DNA of 64,000 nucleotides from Mesorhizobium sp. J8 (GCF_016591715.1 NZ_AP024109.1:6384001-6448000), one strand, 5' to 3'; shown: positions 39,225 through 49,345, counted from the first letter of the stretch. A program made the numbers and translations. The notes: a model not told the origin generated them from the sequence alone.

Positions 39225-40604
39225 CTACCCCTTCGGCTTGTCCGCTGGATAGGGCGTCCCCGCCAGGATCGCCATGCCGATGCCGAGGAACAGGATGATC
39301 GCCGCCATACCGAGCCGCGGCGAATCGCTCATGGTGGTGATGCTCGCCACCATGAACGGCGCCAGGAAGCTGGTCGCCCGGCCGGCCAGCGCGTAGATGC
39401 CGAAATAGCGGCCCGACTCGGCGGCGGTCACGCTGCGCGCCATGTAGGAGCGCGACGAGGCCTGCACCGGGCCGAAGGCAAGGCCGATCAGCAGCCCATA
39501 GAGGATGTAGGCTTTTTCAGCAGCGGTGCCGAACAGGCCGCCGGAATCGGTTGTCGGCAGCGGGATCAGGCCGAGCAGCGTGAAACCCGGCCCGGTCGAG
39601 ACGACGCCGATGGTGGCGACCGACAGCATCACCAGCGAAATCATCACCACCGCCTTGGAGCCGAGCGCGGTATCCAGCCGCGCCGCGATCCAGCAGCCGA
39701 AGATGGCGACGATGTTGAGGATGATGCCGAACAGGCCGATTTCGGTGATCGACCAATGGAACATGCCGGCCGCGAAGGTGCCGCCGAGCGCCAGCAGCGC
39801 GTTGACGCCGTCCTGATAGATCATGCGGGCCAGGAGGAAGCGCAGGATGCCGCTGCGCTGGCGGACCTCGGCAAGCGTCGACTTCAGCTCCGACAGGCCC
39901 TCGCGCACCGCCGGCCCGATCGGGATTCCCTTGGTGGCGTCGGGCGTGAAGAAGAACATCGGCAGGATGAACAGGAAATACCAGCCCGCCGACATCGGCC
40001 CGGTGAAACGCGCGTCCTCGCCCAGCTTCGGGTCGAGCCCGAACAGCGGGTCGAGGCCGATGAGCGTCTTGCCGGTTTCGAGATTGCCGGCGAGGAACAG
40101 CACCACGAAGATCAACGCCACCATGCCGCCGAGATAACCGAGCCCCCAGGCGACGTTGGAGATCCGGCCGATCTCTTCCTTCGGCACCAGCCGCGGCATC
40201 ATGGAATCGTTGAACACGGTCGAGAACTCGGCCGCCACCGAGGCCAGCGAGAACAACAGCACGACCAGGAAGAGGTTCGAGCCGGGCGCGGCGAACCACA
40301 GCAAGGTGAGGCTGGCGATCTTGATCGTCGCGAAGAAGGCGATCCACGGCTTGCGAGGACCGGTCTGGTCGGCGATCGAGCCGAGCACCGGCGACAGCAC
40401 CGCGATGACCAGGCCGGCCGCGGCGATGCCGTAGCCCCAGGCCGCCTGCCCGGCGGTCGGGTCGCTCGCCATACGCGAGACGAAATAGGGCCCGAAGATG
40501 AAGGTGGTGACGACGGTGAAGAAAGGCTGCGCCGCCCAGTCGAAGAACATCCATCCCCAGATGCCGCGCCCCGATGCCCGCTGCACTGTCTCTACTGCCG
40601 CCAT
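39225..40604 (-). CDS. MFS transporter, UMF1 (Atg22-like) family
   Basis: A 459-aa membrane protein. The N-terminal WGWMFFDWAAQPFF is the hallmark of the UMF1/Atg22-like group, whose yeast member exports amino acids from the vacuole. About twelve helices are visible, and a conserved NDSMMPRLVPKEEIGRISN loop lies between helices 4 and 5. The start ATG 40604 follows GGGAGAAAG. The substrate in bacteria is unknown. Confidence 0.9.
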   Translation of the reverse strand: MAAVETVQRASGRGIWGWMFFDWAAQPFFTVVTTFIFGPYFVSRMASDPTAGQAAWGYGIAAAGLVIAVLSPVLGSIADQTGPRKPWIAFFATIKIASLTLLWFAAPGSNLFLVVLLFSLASVAAEFSTVFNDSMMPRLVPKEEIGRISNVAWGLGYLGGMVALIFVVLFLAGNLETGKTLIGLDPLFGLDPKLGEDARFTGPMSAGWYFLFILPMFFFTPDATKGIPIGPAVREGLSELKSTLAEVRQRSGILRFLLARMIYQDGVNALLALGGTFAAGMFHWSITEIGLFGIILNIVAIFGCWIAARLDTALGSKAVVMISLVMLSVATIGVVSTGPGFTLLGLIPLPTTDSGGLFGTAAEKAYILYGLLIGLAFGPVQASSRSYMARSVTAAESGRYFGIYALAGRATSFLAPFMVASITTMSDSPRLGMAAIILFLGIGMAILAGTPYPADKPKG

Positions 40605-40784
40605 GCTTTCTCCCCTGGCATCGCTCGCGCCGGGCGCCATGTCTGCATGTTTTCAGGCAGCGATGCAAATGAACAAGCGCCGCCGGTTCGCCTGGGTTCC
40701 TCGCCCCACGCAATGGCTAGGGGTGCACACATCTTCTGTGACTGGCGCTGACTGACCGGGCTTCGGCTAGATTGCCATGTGGTT

Positions 40785-40918
40785 CCCCCAATCCGTCGCT
40801 GCTTCGCAGCGCCACCTTTCCCCCCTCCGGAGGGAAAGGAAGGGCGCCTTGCTGGACGAGCGTTGACGGCAAAAGGCTTGGCGCCTTTCCTCTCCCCCGT
40901 CGATCGGGGGAGAGCGAC
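40785..40918. repeat. GC-rich palindromic intergenic repeat next to the IS element
   Basis: Contains the hairpins GCTGCTTCGCAGC, CTTTCCCCCCTCCGGAGGGAAAG and CTCTCCCCCGTCGATCGGGGGAGAG. It occupies the space between the MFS gene and the transposase gene and resembles other rhizobial palindromes. It may be a partial copy, but I cannot see an intact one here for comparison. Confidence 0.6.
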
Positions 40919-40929
40919 TATCTGGCGTG

Positions 40930-41868
40930 TCAAGTTGCATTTGCGAACTCGGTTCTCGCGTCGCGTGCTTTTGCGTTGAGGATGACGAGAAGTTTTCTGG
41001 CGAGTGCGATGCGGATGAGCATTTTGGGCTTTCCCGCCTGCTGCAACCGTTGAGCGAACGCTTTGAGATGCGGATCGAACTTGGCGACGATGGCCGCGAC
41101 GACAAAGAGGATGCCACGCGGTCCGGCTCGTCCGCCGCGCACATGCCTGTTGCCGGCGCGCCTGCCGCTGTCGTTGGCGATAGGGGCGAGGCCCGCCAGC
41201 TTGGTGATGGCCTTGTTGGAGATGAGGCCGATCTCGGGCAGCTCGGCCATCAGGCGGGCAACAGTGCGGCCAGCCACACCCTTGAGCGAACGAAAGGCCG
41301 ACCCCAGCTTGGCCCACAGTGGATCGTCGTCGATCATCGAGGCGATCTCGCCTTCCAGACGCCGCTCTTCGCGCTTGAGGAAGGCCAGCATGGCCTCGAT
41401 GCTGGCGCATACCTCGGCATCGCGTGCGGCGCTTTTGCGCTGTTTGTTGATGGTGGCATCGCCGACAACCTGGCAAAGCCGCCCAACCAGCGCAGCAAGG
41501 CGCTGCTGGGAATTACTGGGCGGTGGGGTCGGAGCCGTCTTCTTGACTGCGCCATAATGGGCAATGACAGCAGCGTCGATCCGGTCGGTCTTCTCCAGAT
41601 AGCCCATCGCCTCGGCAAAGCGCCGCACGCTTCTGGCATTGACCAGGGCGCATGGCATGCCGTGCGCCCACAAAAGCATGAAGCCAAGCCGCTCATAGCC
41701 GCCCGATGCCTCCATCACCGCAACGGCCGCGCCGTGGCTGCGACAGAACAGCCAAAGAGCTGCGATCCCCGTTGCATCGTTGGCGAAGCGCTCTATCGCC
41801 CCACTCGGCCAGACATGCGCGTCCAGCCAATCCTTGGAAACATCAACTCCACAAATGATCCTGTTCAC
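40930..41868 (-). CDS. IS110 family transposase
   Basis: DEDD-type transposase of about 312 aa from GTG 41868 (a start at 41901 is also possible). The N-terminal RuvC-like domain has the aspartate in CGVDVSKDW, the glutamate in VMEASGGYE, and the pair of aspartates in KTDRIDA. The C-terminal transposase_20 domain has GLAPIANDSGRRAG with the conserved serine. The reading frame is intact. IS110 enzymes recombine a circular intermediate into a target chosen by a structured RNA. Confidence 0.92.
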   Translation of the reverse strand: MNRIICGVDVSKDWLDAHVWPSGAIERFANDATGIAALWLFCRSHGAAVAVMEASGGYERLGFMLLWAHGMPCALVNARSVRRFAEAMGYLEKTDRIDAAVIAHYGAVKKTAPTPPPSNSQQRLAALVGRLCQVVGDATINKQRKSAARDAEVCASIEAMLAFLKREERRLEGEIASMIDDDPLWAKLGSAFRSLKGVAGRTVARLMAELPEIGLISNKAITKLAGLAPIANDSGRRAGNRHVRGGRAGPRGILFVVAAIVAKFDPHLKAFAQRLQQAGKPKMLIRIALARKLLVILNAKARDARTEFANAT

Positions 41869-41879
41869 GGTAACCTGCC

Positions 41880-42186
41880 TTGTACGTACGGTTGGAACCA
41901 AGCGACTGTTCGGTCGTGCGTGACGAAGGCGAAGATCCCAAGCTCTCCCGCGGCTGTAACCTCAGGTGGTACGGGCGACTTCGCCAAGCCAAGGTCCGGC
42001 TGGCCGGCCGGACCTTGGCTCAACCGCTTCAATCCCACGAAATCTCTCTCGTGTAGATACAAGGTGGCTCGGCGAAGCCGAGACGGAGTGGGGGTCGACC
42101 AGCGCTGCATTAGGCAATCCACGCGCCAAGCTGCCATGCACGCTATCGTCAAACACCAGCCGCTTTGGCTGGGGCGAGGAACCAGC
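41880..42186 (-). ncRNA. Candidate bridge-RNA region of the IS110 element
   Basis: A noncoding stretch upstream of the transposase with three clear hairpins. A 14-bp perfect stem with a 6-base loop lies at 41987-42020 (arm GCCAAGGTCCGGC). A 6-bp stem is at 42068-42082 (CTCGGC/GCCGAG), and another 6-bp stem is at 42156-42172 (CCAGCC/GGCTGG). IS110-group elements encode a bridge RNA upstream of the transposase. Position and structure fit, but the guide loops cannot be confirmed without the insertion boundaries. Confidence 0.4.
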
Positions 42187-42191
42187 CTTGC

Positions 42192-45100
42192 TCACATCCC
42201 CGTCAGGTCGCTCATCAGGCCGGACGCCACCGAGAGCCGCGACACAGTGATGTCGCCGCCTTCGGTGAGCGCCTGCAGCCGCTCGCGGATGCGCGCGACG
42301 CGCTCGCCGCCGGCTTCGAGCCAGGCCGCGACCGGATCCGCTGCCGTCCCGTGCGCGGTCAGCGCCGCCACCGCGATGCCGCGGCGCGCCACGCCGATCG
42401 TGTCGGCCGCGCGCGACAGCGCCAGCTGGTCGTAATAGTCCGGCGGCATGATCGAGCGCGCCGCTTCCTCGACGCGCGGGATGCGGAAGGCGTCGCTGAC
42501 TGCGAAGAAGGCCTTGGCCGCGCTGACGATGTCGGCATTGGCGGTGCGCGCGGCAAGCGCGATGTCCGGGATCAGTTCGGCCACCTCGGTCAGGGCGAGC
42601 TGACCGGCGAGCTTTTCCGGTGCGCCTCCCTTGAACAGGCCGTGCCGCCGCTCCTCGATGCGCTCGCGCGAGAAGGCCGGCAGCAGCGACACCAGCTTCG
42701 GCTCGAGCGCCTTGCGGGCTTCCTGCAATTCGGCGATGCGCTGGCCGAGCGGCGCGGAGCTCGCTTCATTCTTCAGATACCAGCCGCTGGTCATGAAGAT
42801 AAGCCGGCTAACCGACTGGTAAAGATCGAGCTGGATCTGGCCGTCGATCTGGTTGTCGAGCGCGTCGATCTCGCGATAGAGCGCCGGCAGCGCGAAGCCG
42901 TCGCGCACCACGGTGAAGGTGCGCACGACATCGGCCGCCGTACGGCCCGTCGATTCCTGAAGCCGGTTGACGAAGGACGGACCGCCGCGATTGACGAGGT
43001 CGTTGGCGACGACGCGGGCGATGATCTCGCGGCGCAGCCGGTGGTCGCGGATCTCGCCGGCGAATTTCTTGGCCATGCGCTCCGGGAAATAGGCCATCAG
43101 GTCGCGGTCGAAATGCGGATCGTCCGGCACGTCGCTGGCGACGATGTCGGAGAACAGCACGATCTTGGCATAGGCTAGCAACACGCCGAGCTCGGCCCTG
43201 GTCAGCGGCTCGCCGCGCGCCTCGCGTTCGGCGAGCGCCGCCGGCGAAGGCAGCGTTTCGACCGCCCGGTCGAGCAGGCCGCGCGCCTCCAGCGCCGTCA
43301 TGAAACGCGCCTGGTGCGCGATGTCGGCCAGCCCCCGCTTGCGCGCGAGCGACAGCGCCAGCGTCTGCTGGTAGTTGTTGGAGAGCACCAGCGCGCTCAC
43401 CTCGTCGGTCATTTCGGCCAGCAGCTTGTTGCGCGCCGGCCGCGCCAGCGAACCCTTGCGCATGGCCGACGCCAGCGCGATCTTGATGTTGACCTCGACG
43501 TCGGAGCAGTTGACGCCGCCCGAATTGTCGATGGCGTCGGAATTGCAGCGGCCGCCGTTCATGCCGAACTCGATGCGCGCCCGCTGCGTGACGCCGAGAT
43601 TGGCGCCCTCGCCGATGACCTTCGCACGGACATCGAGCGCGGTGACGCGGATGGCGTCGTTGGCACGGTCGCCGACATCCTGATTGCTTTCGCCGGAAGC
43701 CCGCACATAGGTGCCGATGCCGCCGAACCACAGAAGGTCGACCGGCGCCTTGAGGATGGCATTCATGATCTCGACCGGCGTCGCCGTCGTCTTGGCGAGC
43801 CCGATCGCGGCAGCGGCCGCCGCCGGCAGCGTGATCGATTTCTGGTTGCGCGAGACGATGACGCCGCCTTCCGACAGCTTCGACTTGTCATAATCCTGCC
43901 AGGACGAGCGCGGCAGCGCGAACATGCGCTGGCGCTCGGCCATCGACGCCGCCATGTCGGGATCGGGGTCGATGAAGATGTCGCGATGGTCGAAGGCGGC
44001 GATCAGCCTGGTCTGCGGCGACAACAGCATGCCGTTGCCGAAGACGTCGCCCGACATGTCGCCGACGCCGACGACGGTGAAGGGCGAGGTCTGGATATCG
44101 CGGTTCATCTCGCGGAAATGCCGCTTCACCGCTTCCCAGGCACCCTTGGCGGTGATGCCCATCTTCTTGTGGTCGTAGCCCGCCGAACCGCCGCTGGCGA
44201 AGGCGTCGTCCAACCAGAAATGGTGCTTCTCGGAAATCGCGTTGGCGGTGTCGGAGAAGGTCGCGGTGCCTTTGTCGGCGGCCACGACGAAATAGGGATC
44301 GTCGGTATCGCGCCGCACCACGCCGGCCGGCGGGATGACGCCGTCGACGCCGATATTGTCGGTGATCGAAAGCAGGCTGGAGACGAAATTCTTGTAGGCC
44401 GACGTGCCGGCCTCGAAGATGGCGTCGCGCCCGGCGCTCATCGGCAGCTTCTTGGGGTAGAAACCGCCCTTGGCGCCGACCGGCACGATGACCGCGTTCT
44501 TGACCTGCTGCGCCTTGACCAGTCCCAGCACCTCCGTGCGATAGTCCTGGGCGCGGTCCGACCAGCGCAGCCCCCCGCGCGCCACCGGGCCGAAGCGCAG
44601 ATGCACGCCCTCGACCTCCGAGCCGTAGACGAAGATCTCGCGCCAGGGCCGTGGCGCCGGCAGTCCTTCGACCGCCTGCGAGTCGAGCTTGATCGCCAGC
44701 GACTGCCCCTTCGCTTTCGTATCGGCCACGAAATGATTGGTGCGGAGCGAGGCTTCGATCAGGTTGAGATAACGGCGGATGATGGTGTCGTCATCGATAT
44801 TGGGCACCTCCTCCAGCGCATCCTTGATCTTGGCCTTGAGGTGCTTGGCGGCGACCGCGCCGTCGCCCTCCGCCGTCGGCCCGAGCCGGGCGACGAACAG
44901 TTCATGCAGGCCCCGCGCGATCTCCGGATAGCGATTGAGCGCGGCGGCGATGAAATCCTGGCTCTGCGGAATGCCGGCCTGCTGCAGGTAGCGGCCATAG
45001 GCACGCAGGATGGTGATCTCGCCCGACCACAGGCCGGCGGTCTGCGCCAGGCCGTTATAGCCGTCATTGTCGACATCCCCGCGCCAGACCGACAGGAACG

Positions 45101-46964
45101 CGTCCTCGAACAGCGCTCCGCCATCGGTAAGATCGATCGGTTTTCCGTAGCTGTTCTCCAGTTCCATGTCGTGGATGAAGACCTTGCTCGCGGGATCGTC
45201 GCCGACCTCGAAGGTGCGCTCGCTGATGACGCGGAAGCCGATATTCTCCAGCACCGGCACGCGCCGCGACAGCGCCACCGGGCTGCCGAAATGGTAGATC
45301 TTCAAAGCCGCCTGGTGCGGCTTCTGGTCGGCATGGCGGTAGTAATCGATAGCGATCGGGTTGTCGGCGCCGATCCTGGCGATGCGCCCGGCATCGGCAA
45401 GCGCCACAGCGGCGGAGAAGGTATCGCGATAGCTTTCGGGGAACCGCGCCGCGATCGCCTTCAGCGCCGGATCGCTGCCGGCCGCCTCGGCGGCTTCGGA
45501 CAGCGCATCCTCCCAGGTCCGAACGATGTCGCGGATCGCCGCCTCGATCGTCGACTGCTCGACCTTCGGCGTCTTGCCGCCGGAACGGCCGATGATGAAA
45601 TGCACGCGCGCCAGCCCGCCTTCCGGGAAGGCCGGGTAATAGGCCGACAGCCGGCCCTCGAACACGGTCTTGAGATACGCGCCGATCTTCTCGCGCACGA
45701 CGCTGTCATAGCGGTCGCGCGGCACGAAGACGAGGATCGAGACGAAACGGTCGAACTGGTCGGCGCGCACCAGCGCCCTGACGCGCGGCCGCTCGATGAG
45801 CCCAAGGATGGCGGTGGCATGTTTGCGCAGGATGGGCACGGGAACCTGGAAGAGCTCGTCGCGCGGATAGCTCTCCAGCACGTTGATCAGCGCCTTGCCC
45901 GAATGGTCGTTCGGATTGAAGCCGGACTTGGCGATGATGGTCTCCGCCTTCGAGCGCAGATAGGGGATCTTCATCACCGAGCGCGTGTAGGCGGTCGAGG
46001 TGAACAGGCCGACGATGCGCAATTCGCCCGCCAGCGCGCCTTTGGACGTGTAGGTCTTGACGCCGATGTAGTCGAGATAGATGCGCCGATGCACCGACGA
46101 CTTGGCGTTGGCCTTGGTGACGATCAGCGGCTCCGGCCCATGCAGGAAGGCGCGGATCTCCGGCGTCGTCGTCACCGCCTCGGTGCCGCGTCTCAGCACC
46201 AGCACATCGGGATCGGACAGGATACCGAGGCCGGGCTTCTCGGCGCGCTCGAGATTGCCGCTTTCCTCGCCGCCGATATATTTGAACTCGCGCATGCCGA
46301 GGAAGGTGAAGTTGTCGTCGCGCAGCCATTCGAGAAAGGCGATCGCCTCGGCGACGCTCTTCTTGTCGAGCGGCACGGCCGAATAGCGGAATTCGGAAAT
46401 CGCCTGGTCGAGGCGGGCGAGCATGCGCTTCCAGTCGACGACGGCGGCGCGGACCTGCGAAAGCGTCTTGCGCAGCCGCTCGGTGAGGTTCTTCGACTGG
46501 TCGGCGCTCAGCCGCGGGATATGCACATGGACGACGCTCAGCCGGTCGTGCTCGTCATCCTCCTTGCCGCCATCGCCAAGCATCTCGACCACGCCGTTCT
46601 TGCCGTGGCGTACGGTCACGATAGGATGGGTGACCAGCGTCGGCTCGCCGCTGATCTCGGTGATCTCGCCGAGGATGGAATCGAACAGGAACGGCATGTT
46701 GTCGTTGACGACGGTGATGACCGTGACCGGCCGGCCGCCGCAGGCAACGCCCGAATCCGCCTCGACAGCGACGACGCTTTCGCCCTTCCTGTGCCTGGCG
46801 ACCGCTTGGGCGGCGAGTTCGCCGGCGCGCTCCAGATCGGCCGCGTCATAGGCCGCGACGTCCTCGGCGGGCGCCCGCGCCAGCAAATGGTCGACAAGCC
46901 TTGCCGATTTCTCCTCCGCTTTCGCGACGGCTTTTTTCTTCGGCTTGGATTTAACGCTGGCCAT
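42192..46964 (-). CDS. gdhB: NAD-specific glutamate dehydrogenase, large (180 kDa) class
   Basis: A 1590-aa enzyme, the size of the 180-kDa NAD-GDH class, which deaminates glutamate to 2-oxoglutarate. The catalytic region is visible around RFGPVARGGLRWSDRAQDYR and IVPVGAKGGFYPKK. The NAD-binding part follows (GDMSGDVFGNGMLLS). The long N-terminal part (about 1-700) holds ACT-like regulatory segments and HIMPR-type repeats, typical of allosteric control by amino acids. The enzyme is mostly catabolic. An IS110 element lies at its 3' end, starting within about 10 bp of the stop. Confidence 0.97.
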   Translation of the reverse strand: MASVKSKPKKKAVAKAEEKSARLVDHLLARAPAEDVAAYDAADLERAGELAAQAVARHRKGESVVAVEADSGVACGGRPVTVITVVNDNMPFLFDSILGEITEISGEPTLVTHPIVTVRHGKNGVVEMLGDGGKEDDEHDRLSVVHVHIPRLSADQSKNLTERLRKTLSQVRAAVVDWKRMLARLDQAISEFRYSAVPLDKKSVAEAIAFLEWLRDDNFTFLGMREFKYIGGEESGNLERAEKPGLGILSDPDVLVLRRGTEAVTTTPEIRAFLHGPEPLIVTKANAKSSVHRRIYLDYIGVKTYTSKGALAGELRIVGLFTSTAYTRSVMKIPYLRSKAETIIAKSGFNPNDHSGKALINVLESYPRDELFQVPVPILRKHATAILGLIERPRVRALVRADQFDRFVSILVFVPRDRYDSVVREKIGAYLKTVFEGRLSAYYPAFPEGGLARVHFIIGRSGGKTPKVEQSTIEAAIRDIVRTWEDALSEAAEAAGSDPALKAIAARFPESYRDTFSAAVALADAGRIARIGADNPIAIDYYRHADQKPHQAALKIYHFGSPVALSRRVPVLENIGFRVISERTFEVGDDPASKVFIHDMELENSYGKPIDLTDGGALFEDAFLSVWRGDVDNDGYNGLAQTAGLWSGEITILRAYGRYLQQAGIPQSQDFIAAALNRYPEIARGLHELFVARLGPTAEGDGAVAAKHLKAKIKDALEEVPNIDDDTIIRRYLNLIEASLRTNHFVADTKAKGQSLAIKLDSQAVEGLPAPRPWREIFVYGSEVEGVHLRFGPVARGGLRWSDRAQDYRTEVLGLVKAQQVKNAVIVPVGAKGGFYPKKLPMSAGRDAIFEAGTSAYKNFVSSLLSITDNIGVDGVIPPAGVVRRDTDDPYFVVAADKGTATFSDTANAISEKHHFWLDDAFASGGSAGYDHKKMGITAKGAWEAVKRHFREMNRDIQTSPFTVVGVGDMSGDVFGNGMLLSPQTRLIAAFDHRDIFIDPDPDMAASMAERQRMFALPRSSWQDYDKSKLSEGGVIVSRNQKSITLPAAAAAAIGLAKTTATPVEIMNAILKAPVDLLWFGGIGTYVRASGESNQDVGDRANDAIRVTALDVRAKVIGEGANLGVTQRARIEFGMNGGRCNSDAIDNSGGVNCSDVEVNIKIALASAMRKGSLARPARNKLLAEMTDEVSALVLSNNYQQTLALSLARKRGLADIAHQARFMTALEARGLLDRAVETLPSPAALAEREARGEPLTRAELGVLLAYAKIVLFSDIVASDVPDDPHFDRDLMAYFPERMAKKFAGEIRDHRLRREIIARVVANDLVNRGGPSFVNRLQESTGRTAADVVRTFTVVRDGFALPALYREIDALDNQIDGQIQLDLYQSVSRLIFMTSGWYLKNEASSAPLGQRIAELQEARKALEPKLVSLLPAFSRERIEERRHGLFKGGAPEKLAGQLALTEVAELIPDIALAARTANADIVSAAKAFFAVSDAFRIPRVEEAARSIMPPDYYDQLALSRAADTIGVARRGIAVAALTAHGTAADPVAAWLEAGGERVARIRERLQALTEGGDITVSRLSVASGLMSDLTGM

Positions 46965-47092
46965 GACGCTTAGTCCCTCCCGTCGTATGCTTTTGCGGCT
47001 ATCGTAGCAGATGACCGCCGTTTCGCGACAAAGGTTTGACGACGCATTAAAAAATTCGAACCGATGCCGTCGCCTTGCAGGGAGAACGACCC

Positions 47093-47656
47093 ATGACTGA
47101 CAGGATTACCGCGCTTGACCTTGTCCAGGCGGAGCTCAGCGAAGCGACGAAAGCCTATTTCGACAAATGCCGGGAGAAGCTCGGCCTCGTGCCCAACGTG
47201 CTTCTCGCCTACGCCTTCGACGAGAAGAAGCTGCGCGCCTTCACAGACATGTACAACGACCTGATGCTGGGCGAGTCCGGCCTGTCGAAGCTGGAGCGCG
47301 AGATGATCGCCGTGGTCGTATCCTCGATCAACCACTGCTTCTACTGCCTGACCGCCCATGGCGCGGCGGTGCGCCAGCTGTCGGGCGAGCCGGCGCTGGG
47401 CGAGATGATGGTGATGAATTTCCGCGCCGCCGACCTGTCGGACCGCCAGCGCGTCATGCTGGAATTCGCGGTCAAGCTGACCGAAGAGCCGGCTAAAATC
47501 GTCGAGGCCGACCGCGCCGCTTTGCGCCAGGCCGGCTTTTCGGATCGCGACATCTGGGACATCGCCTCGACCGCCGCCTTCTTCAACATGTCGAACCGCG
47601 TGGCCGCCGCGGTCGACATGCGGCCCAACCCCGAATATCACGCCATGGCGCGGTAG
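47093..47656 (+). CDS. Carboxymuconolactone decarboxylase / AhpD-like peroxidase-related protein
   Basis: A 187-aa protein of the AhpD-like superfamily. The redox motif C-x2-C appears in NHCFYCLTAHGAAV. The surrounding residues match the peroxidase-related subgroup. It probably acts as a small thiol peroxidase or reductase in the cytoplasm. ATG 47093 follows GGAGAACGACCC. It is divergent from gdhB. Confidence 0.87.
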   Translation: MTDRITALDLVQAELSEATKAYFDKCREKLGLVPNVLLAYAFDEKKLRAFTDMYNDLMLGESGLSKLEREMIAVVVSSINHCFYCLTAHGAAVRQLSGEPALGEMMVMNFRAADLSDRQRVMLEFAVKLTEEPAKIVEADRAALRQAGFSDRDIWDIASTAAFFNMSNRVAAAVDMRPNPEYHAMAR

Positions 47657-47677
47657 GCTTCGCCTGGAAAGCCTGGG

Positions 47678-48289
47678 TCAGCGCGCCGCGATTGCAGCGG
47701 CGGCGCCCGCCATCGTCGTGGCGCTGACGCGGTTGGCGATCTTCATGGCGCGCTTGCTCTTGAGCAGCCGGCGTGCCTGCGAAGCGGCCAGCACCCAGGC
47801 AAGGTCGATGACCACCAGGACCACGGCCATGGTCAGCGTCAGCTCGACCCAGCCGACAACGCTGACCGAGGCAAGGTCGATGATGGTGGGCAGCAGCGCC
47901 AGATAGAACATCATGATCTTGGGATTGCCTAATGTCACCGCCATGCCGGCAAAGAACAGTTTCAGGGCCGAATCCTCGCGCGGCATCTCGCCTTCCTTGG
48001 CCTCGACCGGCGCCATCCACATCTTGAACGCCAGGTACGCAAGGTAGGCCACGCCAATCCACTTCACGACGACGAAGGCGTAGTGGAAGGTCTGCGCCAC
48101 CACGGCCAGCCCGAACACGGCCAGCGACAGCCAGATAGCCTCGCCGATCCACATCGCCAGCAGGAACGGGAAGACATCGCGAAACCCTTTCGAGATCACC
48201 CGCGCCACCAGCGCTGCGATCGACGGACCGGGCGAGCCGGCGGCGACGAAAAGAGCGGCGGCGAAGATCAGCAGCGAGGCAAGATGCAT
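47678..48289 (-). CDS. LysE family amino-acid exporter
   Basis: A 203-aa membrane protein with about six helices. The LysE/RhtB signature is near the N-terminus (FVAAGSPGPSIAALVARVIS) and NPKIMMFYLALLP is in the middle. It exports amino acids or related metabolites; the substrate is unknown. The 427 bp upstream, up to 48716, hold no gene or motif that I recognise. Confidence 0.9.
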   Translation of the reverse strand: MHLASLLIFAAALFVAAGSPGPSIAALVARVISKGFRDVFPFLLAMWIGEAIWLSLAVFGLAVVAQTFHYAFVVVKWIGVAYLAYLAFKMWMAPVEAKEGEMPREDSALKLFFAGMAVTLGNPKIMMFYLALLPTIIDLASVSVVGWVELTLTMAVVLVVIDLAWVLAASQARRLLKSKRAMKIANRVSATTMAGAAAAIAAR

Positions 48290-48716
48290 GGGGGCGCTCC
48301 TGTGGTATAGAAAGAAAAGATAGCCGATCGGATTGGATTTGGCACGCCCCAGCAGACGCGAGTGTTGAGCAAGGAGACAATAGCTGCCAACGCCGGCTAT
48401 TGCTGCTCTTGCCGCCCCCTTCAGCCTTAGCTAGAAGACCCGCCCGACATCATTTTCGAGCATCACTTTGCCTCAATAACCGCCGGTCTCGTCAACTCCC
48501 CGGAATGCACCGCAGGCGCAGCCACTGGCACGTCTGCTCAACCTCATGTGTTCTTCAGGCGGCGGTTCGAGACCGGTTTGGCATTGCTGAGCTGCTGTCG
48601 TGCGCATGCCGCACCGACGCCTGTACCACCAACGCAGTGTTTCGCCACGCCGTGCCCGCACGGGCAACTCGACATCGCCGGCCTGACGGACTTCCCAACG
48701 GGAAGGGCCTACCGGC

Positions 48717-49340
48717 ATGTCTACCTTGCGCGTCCGCTGGACGATCGAGCCCGCAATTGCGCCACGACCTCTCATCAACTGCAACCGCTGCGGCGGCGTG
48801 AAACCTTATCGATGCGGCGAAAAATTCCGCGTCAACGCCAACGGCAAGCGCATCGACATTTGGCTGATCTATCGTTGCGTCGACTGTGACAATTCCTGGA
48901 ACCGAACGATCCTGGAGCGCTGCAACCGGCGCGACATCGAGCCGGCGCTGCTTGCGACGTTCGAAGGCAACGAGCCGGCGCTGGTGCGACGCCATGCGTT
49001 TGATGCCGTGGCGCTCAAGGGCCGGATCGGCCGGATCGAGGAATTTCCCGACGTCACAGTCCGAAAAGATTTGCCGGACGGCAGGCCGGCAAGTGCGACG
49101 GCACTTTCGCTTGAACTTCGGCTCGACGCCGTGACATCCCTGCGGCTGGATCGCCTGCTTGCCGGTGAGCTCGCCCTTTCGCGATCAAGGCTTCAAGCCT
49201 TGGACGAACGAAGGCGACTGACCGTCGAACCTGACGGCGCCAGGGCCTTGCGCAAGCCGGTTCGCGATGGCTTGGCGGTGCGCATCGATCTCAACGGCGA
49301 AGCTGACTGCAACAATATCCTGTCGGCCGCGTACCGCTGA
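48717..49340 (+). CDS. DUF1062 domain protein
   Basis: A 207-aa cytoplasmic protein of the DUF1062 family. Two cysteine pairs (CNRCGG near residue 22 and CVDC near residue 54) suggest a zinc ribbon, with VNANGKRIDIWLIYRC between them. The C-terminal part is charged and rich in Leu and Arg. The function is unknown. A ribosome-like GGGAAGGG lies 13 bp before the start. It ends at a terminator shared with typA. Confidence 0.8.
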   Translation: MSTLRVRWTIEPAIAPRPLINCNRCGGVKPYRCGEKFRVNANGKRIDIWLIYRCVDCDNSWNRTILERCNRRDIEPALLATFEGNEPALVRRHAFDAVALKGRIGRIEEFPDVTVRKDLPDGRPASATALSLELRLDAVTSLRLDRLLAGELALSRSRLQALDERRRLTVEPDGARALRKPVRDGLAVRIDLNGEADCNNILSAAYR

Positions 49341-49345
49341 AACGA

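Larger units (their letters stand above)
40921..42186 (-). mobile_element. IS110-family insertion sequence (ends approximate)
   Basis: Consists of one transposase gene plus about 320 bp of noncoding, hairpin-rich DNA upstream of it (41869-42186). No terminal inverted repeats are visible, as usual for IS110-group elements. The limits are placed by the end of the GC-rich repeat on one side and the gdhB stop codon on the other, so they are estimates. It lies just past the 3' end of gdhB without breaking it. Confidence 0.6.

Noticed and set aside
40785..40918. Split copy of a repeat interrupted by the IS110 element
   Set aside because: No matching half was found beyond the other end of the element near 42186, so a disruption cannot be shown.
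43314..46973. A 1219-codon open frame on the plus strand opposite gdhB
   Set aside because: It is a mirror frame of the high-GC gdhB gene: Arg/Asp/His-rich, without any recognisable domain.
48290..48716. A gene or riboswitch in the 427-bp gap before the DUF1062 gene
   Set aside because: Short frames lack ribosome sites and domains, and no known riboswitch motif could be matched by eye.
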